Source: Furfurilactobacillus curtus (GTDB lineage Bacteria; Bacillota; Bacilli; Lactobacillales; Lactobacillaceae). From it: 64,000 nt of DNA. Shown in pieces: positions 9,299-19,158 of the stretch. Both the position numbers and the translations under genes were made by a program. Where the stretch lies: assembly GCF_045862785.1 (NCBI RefSeq), contig NZ_BQXO01000004.1, forward strand, positions 1 through 64,000, given 5' to 3'. The notes beneath the pieces were generated by a model, which did no database searches, was not told the DNA's origin, and saw only the letters and a program-made list of their open reading frames with translations. Position 1 is the first letter of the stretch. Every line of letters starts with the position of its first letter.

Positions 9299-12224
9299 CT
9301 TTATTCACCTTTCCATGCTTTATTCTTGTGTTAATGATCATGGCTTCAACTAAACCACCAAGACAAATCAACAAACCAATTAGTAAACTAATGTGCCATC
9401 CCATCTGTAATCCGGGTGTCCGATACGTAAGTGTAATCTGTTGGCGACCAGGGTGTAATAACTTAAGCGCAACAAAGGCCCGATCAGATTTAATGACTTT
9501 CACCGATTTACCATTGACGGTCGCTGACCACCCGGCACTATAAGGAATTGAAGAAGCTAAAATCCCCTTTTTTGTCGTGGTGACAACGCCAGTGACCTGG
9601 TTGTGACCTAACCGCAATTGTCGCAATCCATTTTGCTGTAACTTTCGTACCTGCCGATCATAGGTTTTATTCATCGGCAGACCGACCAATTGTAACTTAA
9701 AGGAATATTGGCCGACCTGACCTAGCTGCATGGTTAAGCCATTGGGTACCTTACTGGTCCAGCCTAAATTTAAAATACCATTAGTGGTTCGTTCATATTC
9801 ACTCAAATTAGTTTCTGGCATCTGACTAATAGAATTAGTAATATCGCCATTTGCCAGCGTAATGCGCCAAGCCTGATTTGGTGATCCGTTGCTAACATCA
9901 CGTTTGAAGGCATCCCAAGCGCCGTGAGTTGCCGTCTGATTACTAGTCGACGAAAGCTGGCCATTAATACCGGGCGAATTGGTTTGATCAATCTGAATTC
10001 GGTCGCCTAAGGATGGTTCGCCATAATGAACATCGGTAATCATCGCGCGCAATTCCATCCCAGCGTAATCAGCTGCATGTGGAATATAAATGGTATACGT
10101 CGCGGTTTTATCCGTATTTGCGAGCCCACTAGTGGTAACTAGTTGTTGGTTTTGATCGTAAATCTGGTAAGGAATATCGACAACTTGTTGAGTCAGTTGG
10201 GCATCGGCTAATTTAGTCGTCTTTAATCCGGCAACATCGCTAACTGCCGTGACGTTAGCCAAATTAGCTTCCTTTTCATTAGCGTCCAATTGTTGATAGG
10301 TCTTCGTATCAATAACCCGCGGCTGAAAGTACATTAAAGGAAAATTATCCTGCGTTTGATAAACAGACACGTTACCGTTCACACCATAAAAAGATTGATT
10401 CAGGCTTGGCGTCTCGCCATAAGCAGGCAGATAGTTGACCGGTAAATTCGTGTCATCTGGTAGTGGTGAATTTGCATATAGGGTGTGAACACCTAAGAAA
10501 TTCAAAATCCGTGTGCGATCATCAAATTGTTGAACTGGTAAGTTTAACTGTCGTTGATTGTTCAATAGATCGCGACTAAACTGCGTGACCGCCCCATTTT
10601 GAATGGAGTAAAACGAGCTGGTATTGGCTTGATTATTCAAAAAATTATTAGCCGTCATCCCACCAGCAGTCGTCTTGAAATTGCTCACATTGCTGACCCG
10701 ACTAAAAGTTGGTTGATTCTGTTGTTCCGCCGTAGAAAGCTTAGTTTCTAGTAACGTCGGTTGATTCGTGAGTGCTGCTGGTGCGCTCCCATATGGTGCC
10801 TTAACTAAAGCCGCTGCTTGCCCTTGTGGCAAAAATTGATGAATGTCATAGGCGGCGTTTTCAAAATTGAAGGCTACAAAAATATTTAGCATCACCAAAC
10901 TACCAAGCACGCGGGGCCGCAAGAGCGCTGGTCGGATCGTCCCCATAACAAAAATGGCGGCATAAATGATCAAGAAAGCCATTTGCGGCAAAATTGTTGC
11001 AGCCTGGTCTTGCATAATCAGTGTCGCAACGACAATGCCACCCAAAACAAGCCCCGACCACTTAAAAATGGGTAACCAGTCCGTCATTGTCATCTGATCA
11101 ACCGATTGTAAAAATTTGGCAGTCATCAGAGCGGCCGGTAAACTGACTAAAAAGAGCCACCGATTCGATGGTGAGGTTAACCCGTTTAAAATAGCGGCAA
11201 ACCCTGGCCACAGGCTCAACAGCCCGGTAAGGACAAAGACACGACTCACCAGTTTAAATTTGCGGTATCGAATCAATGTCCAAATAACAACCAATAAGAG
11301 TACATTAACTGACAAAGTGTTGAGCCAAAATGGATCAACATTAACATTGCCTAGTAAAGCGGTCGGCAAACTTAGATAATACTGTAGCGAATACCAGTGC
11401 ATGCCACTGGCAAAAGGAACATCGAAACGTGGCGAGCTTTGCAGTGCCTTGATTTCCGGTAACGTGATCCAGGCCGTCATCGCTAATCCTGAAAGACCGC
11501 TAATCACTAGCCGACCAAAGTTAAGCCAACATACACGACTGAATGGCGAGGGCAATTCGACCCATCGTAAGCTCAAATAAACAATACCGCCCACGGCTAA
11601 CATGAAAGCCAGATAAAAATTGGCCACTACGGCAAAGTAGACGACTAAGCCAAATCCCCAAGCAGTTCGCCCTTGTAGGACTGCTTCAATGCTCGTTATC
11701 AATAATGGCAATAAAATCAACGCATTGATAAAAAAGGGTTGAAACAAACTCGCATAAATGGCAAATCCACTGCTCAGATAAACCATGGCGCCAAGCCAAA
11801 TTGTCCAACGTTTTAAATCAAAGTGGCTGGCAAAGTAAGTAAAGCTTAACCCGGCAAAAAAAACGCGAACCAAACCAATCGCTTGAAAGCCTAACAACAA
11901 GTGAGCTTTATTAAACAACAAAATTAAATAGGCAAATGGATCGCCAATTATATAGTAGGAAAAAGTCTGAAACACGTCAGCACCCAAGCCAATATGCCAG
12001 GACCACTGAGTTGGCCCAGCACTTAAATGCTGGCACCAGTTGAGCAATATTTCTCGATAGCTGATCATAATCGGCACATGTTGATGAAGGACGTCATGCG
12101 TCGAGATGAGTGAGTAGCCGAATGCTAAATTAACCCCATACGTTAAACAACAAAACAGGATAAAGCAGCCAACATAACCTAGATATAACTTAGCTCGCGA
12201 TTTTTTTGCAAAGGTAAAAACCAT
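9291..12224 (-). CDS. YfhO-family multi-spanning membrane glycosyltransferase (first copy)
   Basis: A 977-residue protein with about 12-13 N-terminal membrane helices, a long extracellular region (about residues 470-930) and one C-terminal helix. Family YfhO/GtlB are GT-C-like enzymes that transfer a sugar from undecaprenyl phosphate to LTA or similar polymers outside the cell (established for Listeria and Bacillus homologues). YSLISTHDVLHQHVPIM near the first helix is the conserved acidic loop. The start is the ATG at 12224 after AAAGGAG; the longer frame to 12254 includes that site. A second copy lies at 23345-26002. Confidence 0.82.
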   Translation of the reverse strand: MVFTFAKKSRAKLYLGYVGCFILFCCLTYGVNLAFGYSLISTHDVLHQHVPIMISYREILLNWCQHLSAGPTQWSWHIGLGADVFQTFSYYIIGDPFAYLILLFNKAHLLLGFQAIGLVRVFFAGLSFTYFASHFDLKRWTIWLGAMVYLSSGFAIYASLFQPFFINALILLPLLITSIEAVLQGRTAWGFGLVVYFAVVANFYLAFMLAVGGIVYLSLRWVELPSPFSRVCWLNFGRLVISGLSGLAMTAWITLPEIKALQSSPRFDVPFASGMHWYSLQYYLSLPTALLGNVNVDPFWLNTLSVNVLLLVVIWTLIRYRKFKLVSRVFVLTGLLSLWPGFAAILNGLTSPSNRWLFLVSLPAALMTAKFLQSVDQMTMTDWLPIFKWSGLVLGGIVVATLIMQDQAATILPQMAFLIIYAAIFVMGTIRPALLRPRVLGSLVMLNIFVAFNFENAAYDIHQFLPQGQAAALVKAPYGSAPAALTNQPTLLETKLSTAEQQNQPTFSRVSNVSNFKTTAGGMTANNFLNNQANTSSFYSIQNGAVTQFSRDLLNNQRQLNLPVQQFDDRTRILNFLGVHTLYANSPLPDDTNLPVNYLPAYGETPSLNQSFYGVNGNVSVYQTQDNFPLMYFQPRVIDTKTYQQLDANEKEANLANVTAVSDVAGLKTTKLADAQLTQQVVDIPYQIYDQNQQLVTTSGLANTDKTATYTIYIPHAADYAGMELRAMITDVHYGEPSLGDRIQIDQTNSPGINGQLSSTSNQTATHGAWDAFKRDVSNGSPNQAWRITLANGDITNSISQMPETNLSEYERTTNGILNLGWTSKVPNGLTMQLGQVGQYSFKLQLVGLPMNKTYDRQVRKLQQNGLRQLRLGHNQVTGVVTTTKKGILASSIPYSAGWSATVNGKSVKVIKSDRAFVALKLLHPGRQQITLTYRTPGLQMGWHISLLIGLLICLGGLVEAMIINTRIKHGKVNKDD

Positions 12225-12508
12225 GTTAGACGAACTCCTTTGATGGTCGATCATGACTTAAAATAATTCAACCCAAAGTAACCTCATTCACGATCGGCTT
12301 TAGGCACGAATTAAATTATTTCACAAACCTGTGACTAAGACAATCGTCGTTAGTTCTCAACTTGGCTTAAGTCATCTCAAGATGGCCTGCCGATTGCTTC
12401 ATCCGGCTTCCCACTGTTTCGATAATTAAGTCAGTTTTGCTACGCCTAAAAATAGTCTATACTGGTTAACTATATAAGTGTCCTTTGTTCACAAGTAGGG
12501 GGTCTATT

Positions 12509-15500
12509 TTGCAAGATTATCAATTCAAACGCCGGACAAACACCGCGACAATAAATGGGCTTCAGCCGGGGTTGACAATATTGCTAGCGACAATTTTAAT
12601 TTTAGCCAACTGGGTCATCTTCGGTAATAATGGGCGATTTCTTGGCCCAGAGGTTAATCAGCTCACCTTTCACTGGTTAGCTGCCATGGGTTTGCGATCC
12701 GTGACATTGATTGGTTTACCACTCTTATTCATCAGCACTGGCTATTTTTTTAGTCACAATCGACCACGGCTAACCATCATGCAAATCTGGTTATTAACTT
12801 TGCTAAACGGGGTCTTATTACTCTTTGCTTATTTTAGATCAACCAACTCAGGGTCAGCCAATCTAATTTATGACGTTTGTTTGCCCATTTTACGTCACCT
12901 GTATCCCGGACTACTTGGTGTGATGATCGTTCTTGCGTCACAGACGTGGCTAGTTCGCCTATTTAAAATAGCTAAACGAACCTCCTTAATTGCGGCTTTT
13001 TGGCTAATTCTCATCTTACCCAGTTTGTTCAATCAAGATTTGTTCAGCTTTAGCAATATAAATAGTTTTGCAGCAGGCTTACTGCTAACTACAGTCGGTC
13101 TCTTTTTGCGCGAAGCCAAGTTACCTTCTCTCAAACAAAGCGCCCTAGTGTTAGTCATTTCACTAATCGGTGAAATTGCCTTAAATGTTGCTATGGGTAG
13201 TATCTCTTTACTTGTTCATCAGGATTTTTCAACTGCTCAGCGTTTTTTAACGGCAACAAATCCCTTGATCATTCTAGCGACACTTGCGACATTTACATTA
13301 GCAATCCGGCTATCATTTCAGTTTGCAACTCGCTTTAGTCGCTCCACCACGGTATCTCCTTTGTTCAGTCTGGCATTGGGATTGTTCAGCTATGAATTGA
13401 CCACGCGTCCGGTGGTGACTGAGCGTTTCGAACAATTAATCTTTCAACAGTTACCAGCCTTTTCACACCACGATCTCATCTGGTCCGGGCTTTTGATCAT
13501 CCTACTATTGCTGGCCATTGCCGTAATCAGCTGGTTAGAAGTTGGCATTTTAATGCTCGTTCAGCGATCCCATCAATTTCGTCAATTAATGATGCTCAGA
13601 TTAAATGAACTTTTGGAAAACACGAAGCATCCTTATCAATTCGCTAAACGTCATTGGCAGCCCATCGTTGTCTTTGTTTCACTATATTTCTGTAGTTATT
13701 TCAGCATCGTCATCATGAACCCTAACTGGACAGTGACCACTTGGATCGTTCCGGATCAGGCACCAGCCTGGCCAGCCATCTTTTTTCTGCGCCAATCCCT
13801 AATTTGGCTTAACTTACTTTTTATTTACACGATCTACTCGATCATTCGAGCCCTATTTAACCAATACTGGACTGCATTAGTACTGACGATTGGCGCAATG
13901 GGTCTCGTGATCACGGCGACACTAATTAAAATCCAACTGCGGGCTGAACCAATTTTACCCTCAGAAGTACTAATGGTCAGCGGATATAAAGATATTCTGA
14001 CCATGGTCGATCAGAAAATTATAATTTTCGCCGCGATCGCTCTGGTCGCACTTATTGTCCTTATTTGGTGGTTAACCCGCCACGTGCAGACCCAATCACT
14101 GTCCACTTCATCGCGGATCAGTCGACTAATAGTGGGGGTAATGATCCTAATAAGTCCCATTCAGTTCAATCATGTCTCTAGCATTCCTGGTCAATTTGTC
14201 AAAACCATGGGCGATGATCCATCGTTCTATTCACAAACCATCAGGGCACAGATCAACGGCCCAGTTATCCAATTTTTAAATAATATCGACGTTAAAATTA
14301 TGGCTAAACCGGCTGACTATTCTAAGCAAACCATGACGCGCCTCGTCCACCGCTATCAACACCAAGCCCGTCAGATAAATCGCACGCGAACGACCGATAT
14401 CAGCAAACAAACCGTTATTTTCAATTTGAGCGAAAGTTTTTCCGACCCTCGTCGGGTACCGCAGCTCAAAGTCAATCATAACCCGCTTCCGTTCATTTCC
14501 TCGATTAAACATGACACGACCGCTGGCTTGATGATGAGCTCAGGATATGGTGGTGGAACCGCCAATATGGAATATCAAACGCTAACGGGCCTGTCCATTA
14601 CCAATTTTTCGCCAACACTACCAACGCCGTACACGCAACTCGTACCAAACGCAGCCTACACCCCAGCGTTTAATAATCTCTTCCCTTATTCCATGGGCAT
14701 CCACCCTTACACGGGTAATTTATATGATCGCATCACCGTTTATAAAAAGTTTGGGTTTAACCAATTTGACTATTTAGGCAGTTCCTCGCCCATCACTAAT
14801 CAACACCACGTGGGCACGAATCCCTATCTGTCCGATCAAACCGCTTATCAAAATACCCTTCGCCAATTGAAACACCATGTCAACGGTCAGTTCATTAATC
14901 TGGTGACGATGCAAAATCACATGCCCTTTGATAACTATTACGCGCACAATCAATTCAAAGTGACTGGTCAAGCTTTCGCCAGTGAAACAAGCCAACGATC
15001 GATTGAAAACTATGCCAAGGGGATCTCAATTAGCGATCAACAAGTCAAAAAGTTCATTAAACAGCTTGATCAAATCGATCGACCAATCACTTTAGTTTGG
15101 TATGGTGACCATTTGCCTGGCATTTATGATGGCTTATCGATGCGAAAGGATGGTCAAGCGCTGCACGAAACCGACTACTTTGTGTACTCGAATCGCTATG
15201 CTCGCGCTCACGGGGCTAAACAAAAAGTCAATCAACCGATAGTCGCTCCCTACTCGTTTCCGGCCTTAGTTTTAAAACAACTAAATGCTAAAGTTTCGCC
15301 CTATTACGCGTTGCAAACAGACCTTTTAGAACAGTTGCCCGCCATGTCAACAAGCTCTAAGGAAGGTTCTGTCAACAATTTCAACGCCGCCACTGAGTAT
15401 ACAGATTCAACTGGTCACCCCATCCACGCTCACCAGCTTTCTTCTAAAAAGCTGCAGTTGCTTCACGACTATCAGTTAGTTCAATACGATATCACGGCTG

Positions 15501-15538
15501 GTCATCATTACGTTAAGTCACAACACTTCATGAAATAA
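12509..15538 (+). CDS. Acyltransferase-like membrane domain fused to LTA-synthase-like sulfatase domain
   Basis: A 1009-residue protein. The N-terminal half (about residues 25-340) has about ten helices and carries IGLPLLFISTGYFF, resembling the PLFFxxSGYF signature of acyltransferase-3 proteins. A second group of helices leads to an LTA-synthase/phosphoglycerol-transferase-like domain from about residue 620, with TVIFNLSESFSD (metal site), SSGYGGGTANMEYQTLTG (putative nucleophile Thr) and LVWYGDHLPG. The start is the TTG at 12509 after AGGGGGT; TTG at 12485 has no such site. Likely acts on an envelope glycerol-phosphate polymer. Transcribed away from the YfhO-type gene. Confidence 0.78.
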   Translation: MQDYQFKRRTNTATINGLQPGLTILLATILILANWVIFGNNGRFLGPEVNQLTFHWLAAMGLRSVTLIGLPLLFISTGYFFSHNRPRLTIMQIWLLTLLNGVLLLFAYFRSTNSGSANLIYDVCLPILRHLYPGLLGVMIVLASQTWLVRLFKIAKRTSLIAAFWLILILPSLFNQDLFSFSNINSFAAGLLLTTVGLFLREAKLPSLKQSALVLVISLIGEIALNVAMGSISLLVHQDFSTAQRFLTATNPLIILATLATFTLAIRLSFQFATRFSRSTTVSPLFSLALGLFSYELTTRPVVTERFEQLIFQQLPAFSHHDLIWSGLLIILLLLAIAVISWLEVGILMLVQRSHQFRQLMMLRLNELLENTKHPYQFAKRHWQPIVVFVSLYFCSYFSIVIMNPNWTVTTWIVPDQAPAWPAIFFLRQSLIWLNLLFIYTIYSIIRALFNQYWTALVLTIGAMGLVITATLIKIQLRAEPILPSEVLMVSGYKDILTMVDQKIIIFAAIALVALIVLIWWLTRHVQTQSLSTSSRISRLIVGVMILISPIQFNHVSSIPGQFVKTMGDDPSFYSQTIRAQINGPVIQFLNNIDVKIMAKPADYSKQTMTRLVHRYQHQARQINRTRTTDISKQTVIFNLSESFSDPRRVPQLKVNHNPLPFISSIKHDTTAGLMMSSGYGGGTANMEYQTLTGLSITNFSPTLPTPYTQLVPNAAYTPAFNNLFPYSMGIHPYTGNLYDRITVYKKFGFNQFDYLGSSSPITNQHHVGTNPYLSDQTAYQNTLRQLKHHVNGQFINLVTMQNHMPFDNYYAHNQFKVTGQAFASETSQRSIENYAKGISISDQQVKKFIKQLDQIDRPITLVWYGDHLPGIYDGLSMRKDGQALHETDYFVYSNRYARAHGAKQKVNQPIVAPYSFPALVLKQLNAKVSPYYALQTDLLEQLPAMSTSSKEGSVNNFNAATEYTDSTGHPIHAHQLSSKKLQLLHDYQLVQYDITAGHHYVKSQHFMK

Positions 15539-15552
15539 ATAGTCAGTTAATC

Positions 15553-15588
15553 CGTCATGCCCAAGCTTTTCTGAGGCATGACGTTTTT
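15553..15588 (+). terminator. Terminator of the fusion gene
   Basis: Stem CGTCATGCC / GGCATGACG followed by five T, 15 bases after the stop codon. Confidence 0.85.
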
Positions 15589-15611
15589 GCTAATCGACAC
15601 CCATTCATGAA

Positions 15612-15638
15612 TTAGCACTCGCACAAATAAAGTGCTAA
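15612..15638 (+). promoter_or_regulatory. CIRCE element (HrcA operator) upstream of clpE
   Basis: TTAGCACTC, nine bases, AAGTGCTAA. The CIRCE consensus is TTAGCACTC-N9-GAGTGCTAA, so 17 of 18 conserved positions match. It lies 12 bases upstream of the clpE -35 region. Confidence 0.8.
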
Positions 15639-15655
15639 AAAAAGAGGCAATTGAC

Positions 15656-15683
15656 TTGCACACATAAAGTTAGCGTGTATAAT
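15656..15683 (+). promoter_or_regulatory. Promoter of clpE
   Basis: -10 TATAAT at 15678-15683 with -35 TTGCAC at 15656-15661 (16-base spacer). TTGACT five bases further upstream is an alternative -35 but would be too far. Confidence 0.7.
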
Positions 15684-15693
15684 ACTAGCTAAA

Positions 15694-15710
15694 GGTCAAT
15701 GTTGGTCAAA
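15694..15710 (+). promoter_or_regulatory. CtsR operator of clpE
   Basis: GGTCAAT-GTT-GGTCAAA, a direct heptad repeat matching the CtsR box (consensus RGTCAAA-N3-RGTCAAA) with one mismatch. It starts about 10 bases after the -10 box, so bound CtsR would cover the transcription start. Confidence 0.85.
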
Positions 15711-15792
15711 CAAAATTTGATTAACACCTTTCCCATCACGCCTGGCAATTAGCAGGTCGTTTGATGAATACTGATGAAGGAGTGATCACGAC

Positions 15793-18060
15793 ATGCTTTG
15801 TCAAAACTGCCAGAAGAATGAGGCAACAATCCATTTAGGCGTCAATATGAATGGACAACAAATCCAAGTAAATTTGTGTCAAGATTGCTATCAACTTCTC
15901 CAACAAGCAGGCAATAATTTAATGAATGGTAATAGAAACGGAGGCTCAAACATGGCTCAAGATCCATTTGGCTTTGGTAACCTAGACGATCTCTTTGCGG
16001 CAATGCAAAATGGGAACGTTAATGCAAATAACTTTCAACAAGCCCAGCAAGGCCCAGCAACTCAGGCTGGCCGCGGTGGCAATAATAATGGCGGTAACAA
16101 CCGCAACAGCAAGCACCCGCTCCTCGATCAATATGGTCTAAACCTAACTGATCAAGCCAAAGCAGGAAAAATCGATCCCGTCATCGGTCGTGATGCCGAA
16201 ATCGATCGCGTTATTGAGATTTTAAACCGTCGGACTAAAAACAATCCCGTTCTAATTGGGGAAGCCGGTGTTGGTAAGACGGCCGTCGTTGAAGGTTTGG
16301 CGCAGGCCATCGTCAACGGTAAGGTGCCAGAAAAACTACTTAACAAGCAAATTATCCGACTAGATGTTGTTTCACTTGTTCAAGGAACTGGGATTCGTGG
16401 TCAATTTGAACAGCGGATGCAGCAACTGATGGACGAAGTCTCAAAGAACGATGATATTATCCTCTTTATCGACGAAATCCATGAAGTCGTCGGTGCCGGA
16501 AATGCTGAAGGCGGTATGGATGCTGGTAACGTCTTGAAGCCAGCCTTAGCACGTGGTGAATTCCAATTGGTTGGGGCGACCACCCAAAAAGAATACCGTG
16601 ACATTGAAAAAGATGCCGCATTGGCCCGTCGATTCCAGCCAATCGAAGTTGAAGAACCATCTGTTGAAGACACGATTTCCATTCTAAAAGGGATTCAGAA
16701 GCGTTACGAAGACTATCACCACGTTCACTACTCTGACGCTGCCATTGAAGCCGCTGCACGTTTATCAGCTCGCTACATTCAGGATCGTTTCTTACCGGAT
16801 AAGGCGATCGATTTGGTCGACGAAGCCGGCTCTAAGAAGAACCTGACGTTGCGTAATGTCGACCCAACTTCTTATGAAGACAAGATTCATACAGCAGAAG
16901 CTCACAAACAATCAGCATTGGACAAAGAAGATTACGAAAAAGCCGCTTATTACCGCGACCAAGTCAATCAGCTCGAACGAGCTAAAAAGGATGCTGAAGA
17001 GAATCCGCAATCCGATGATGCTGCAACTATCACTGAAAAAGACATTGAGCGCATCATTGAAGAGAAAACGGATATTCCCGTTAGTGACCTACAAACGCAA
17101 GAAAAGAGCCAGCTAAAGGATCTTGACAAACGTCTGGAAGCACATGTTATCGGTCAAAATCAGGCCGTTGATAAAGTTGCTCGGGCGATTCGCCGTAACC
17201 GAATTGGGTTGAACCAAACTGGTCGGCCAATCGGTTCATTCCTCTTCGTCGGCCCGACTGGGGTTGGTAAGACTGAAACGGCCAAGCAGCTTGCTAAAGA
17301 ACTATTTGGTTCTAAGGATGCCATGATTCGCTTTGATATGAGTGAATACATGGAACAGTACAGCGTTTCTAAACTAATTGGTTCGGCTCCTGGTTATGTG
17401 GGTTACGAAGAAGCCGGTCAGTTGACCGAACAGGTTCGCCGGCACCCTTACTCACTAATTCTCTTGGACGAAATCGAAAAAGCTCACCCAGATGTTATGC
17501 ACATGTTCTTACAGATTTTGGACGACGGCCGTCTGACTGATTCACAGGGTCGCACAGTTTCCTTCAAGGATACGATCATCATCATGACCTCAAATGCGGG
17601 TTCTGGTGACTCTGGTGAAAATAGTGTCGGGTTTGGGGCAGCGCAAGACACTCATGCTAGTCTCATGGCGAAGTTAGGTAATTACTTCAAGCCAGAATTC
17701 TTGAACCGCTTCGATGATATCGTTGAGTTTAACTCCTTGAGTAAGGATAACCTTGGCCAAATCGTTGAACTGATGTTGACTGACGTTAACGATCAATTGG
17801 ATACTCGTAACTTACACATTCGGGTCACCAAGCCAGTTGAAGCTAAGCTAGTTGACCTCGGCTACAACCCAACTATGGGGGCTCGCCCATTACGTCGTGT
17901 CATTCAAGAGCAATTAGAAGACCGCATTGCCGACTTCTTCTTGGACAATCCTGATACGCACAACTTAGTGGCTGTCATGGATGATGACCAGATCAAAGTT
18001 GAAGCTGATGACCAGGCTCAGCCAGCTTCAGTTGCTCAAAACGCAGAACAAACCAAATAA
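15793..18060 (+). CDS. clpE: ATP-dependent Clp protease ATPase subunit ClpE
   Basis: Hsp100 unfoldase that feeds ClpP and helps disaggregate proteins after stress. The 755-residue protein has the ClpE-specific N-terminal zinc finger (CQNCQKN ... CQDCYQ, residues 3-35), then two AAA modules: Walker A GEAGVGKT and Walker B ILFIDEIHE in the first, GPTGVGKT and LILLDEIEKAHP in the second, separated by a short UVR-like middle domain. ATG after AAGGAG. The monocistronic unit carries both CtsR and CIRCE-type boxes. Confidence 0.97.
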   Translation: MLCQNCQKNEATIHLGVNMNGQQIQVNLCQDCYQLLQQAGNNLMNGNRNGGSNMAQDPFGFGNLDDLFAAMQNGNVNANNFQQAQQGPATQAGRGGNNNGGNNRNSKHPLLDQYGLNLTDQAKAGKIDPVIGRDAEIDRVIEILNRRTKNNPVLIGEAGVGKTAVVEGLAQAIVNGKVPEKLLNKQIIRLDVVSLVQGTGIRGQFEQRMQQLMDEVSKNDDIILFIDEIHEVVGAGNAEGGMDAGNVLKPALARGEFQLVGATTQKEYRDIEKDAALARRFQPIEVEEPSVEDTISILKGIQKRYEDYHHVHYSDAAIEAAARLSARYIQDRFLPDKAIDLVDEAGSKKNLTLRNVDPTSYEDKIHTAEAHKQSALDKEDYEKAAYYRDQVNQLERAKKDAEENPQSDDAATITEKDIERIIEEKTDIPVSDLQTQEKSQLKDLDKRLEAHVIGQNQAVDKVARAIRRNRIGLNQTGRPIGSFLFVGPTGVGKTETAKQLAKELFGSKDAMIRFDMSEYMEQYSVSKLIGSAPGYVGYEEAGQLTEQVRRHPYSLILLDEIEKAHPDVMHMFLQILDDGRLTDSQGRTVSFKDTIIIMTSNAGSGDSGENSVGFGAAQDTHASLMAKLGNYFKPEFLNRFDDIVEFNSLSKDNLGQIVELMLTDVNDQLDTRNLHIRVTKPVEAKLVDLGYNPTMGARPLRRVIQEQLEDRIADFFLDNPDTHNLVAVMDDDQIKVEADDQAQPASVAQNAEQTK

Positions 18061-18077
18061 TTTGATGCACCACTTGA

Positions 18078-18108
18078 AGTCTCACCATTTTGATGGTGGG
18101 ACTTTTTT
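18078..18108 (+). terminator. Terminator of clpE
   Basis: Stem AGTCTCACCAT / ATGGTGGGACT followed by seven T. The following 18110-18360 shows no convincing gene. Confidence 0.88.
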
Positions 18109-18420
18109 TATTGGGTAAAACCGGCCTAATCTTTGATCCCTTACCGACAATGTTCAAGGCCGACCCTCCTACCGATTTCCTGTTTTTTAACCCCCTATGT
18201 GCTAGCTATTTGGCTTAATCAATGTAATGATCAAACTATATCCTGGTGTGTACCAAGTTCGCTACATAACAGCAAAAAATGTCCTGCAAAACATCAATCA
18301 AAAGTATTTTTAGCATGTTTGACTCTTTAGGATTTCACTAAGCGATTTAAATCCTCATGCCGTTTACCTGCCGTTTGCGCTATACTATAACTAATATCAA
18401 GTGCAATGGGGTCTGCAATT

Positions 18421-19149
18421 ATGAATGACAATTTAGTCGAAGGTGTACCAGTCTGGGTTTATTACACCGATGTTGATTCAGGTAAAACCTTGCTTGAACC
18501 AAAAGTATTAAGGGGTAATGTTGGTGAACCCTTTAAAGTTGACGTGCCAGAAATTGATGATTTTCGGTTATTGCATCATACAGGTACGCTTGAAGGCTGG
18601 TTCTCTAATCAGCAACAAGAAGCCCGTCTATATTTCCGTGAAGCTAATTGGGCCGAAGTTGAACAGGTCAAAATGTATGCCACCATTCAAGAAGACATGC
18701 CAACTTACGATCGGCCTGATGGTGAATTACAGGCCTTAGAAATGCCGGTTGGTTCCGTATGGCGCGTATTTTCGCGAGTGGCAACAGATAATGGCGAATT
18801 TTGGTATAACATGGGCATTAACCAATGGGTCATGTACAAGCCCAACGCCTTTGCCCTTAATTCAAAACCGGTTAGACCAACATCACATCAAGATAATTTG
18901 CCGGAGCACCATTGGGATGTTAACCCCATCTCTGCGCGTGGCGAGATTGACTTTGTCGATGGTCAGGCCGTCTCTTACTACGCCGAACCATATGGGCGCC
19001 CGAGTGGCACCATTCCCAACCGCAGTGTCGTGGTCATCAATGGTGAAATCAGTGATCCATCTGGCGTAGTTTGGTTCCAACTACAAGGATTAGGGTTTAT
19101 CAACTCGATGTATGTTAAATTAACTGGGCCAATGGATGTTCGGGCGTAA
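18421..19149 (+). CDS. MucBP-like / SH3-like domain protein without export signal
   Basis: A 242-residue protein. The N-terminal part (VWVYYTDVDSGKTLLEP, GNVGEPFKV) resembles a MucBP repeat; two later blocks (about 75-145 and 160-240), each with a PxGxxWxVF-like or IPNRSVVVI strand and a Trp-rich end, look SH3-like as in bacterial surface proteins. No signal peptide, membrane helix or LPxTG motif is visible, which is unusual for these domains. The start is taken as the ATG at 18421, preceded by TGGGG; an ATG at 18406 overlaps that. A weak promoter TTTACC-N17-TATAAC is at 18363-18391. Function unknown. Confidence 0.7.
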   Translation: MNDNLVEGVPVWVYYTDVDSGKTLLEPKVLRGNVGEPFKVDVPEIDDFRLLHHTGTLEGWFSNQQQEARLYFREANWAEVEQVKMYATIQEDMPTYDRPDGELQALEMPVGSVWRVFSRVATDNGEFWYNMGINQWVMYKPNAFALNSKPVRPTSHQDNLPEHHWDVNPISARGEIDFVDGQAVSYYAEPYGRPSGTIPNRSVVVINGEISDPSGVVWFQLQGLGFINSMYVKLTGPMDVRA

Positions 19150-19158
19150 AAATATAGC

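Noticed and set aside
15612..15638. Reading the inverted repeat before clpE as a terminator
   Set aside because: A better terminator lies at 15553-15588, no T run follows this repeat, and its arms match CIRCE almost exactly.
18133..18330. Open frame of 65 codons after clpE
   Set aside because: No ribosome site, Cys/Ser-rich composition unlike a real protein, and no family resemblance.
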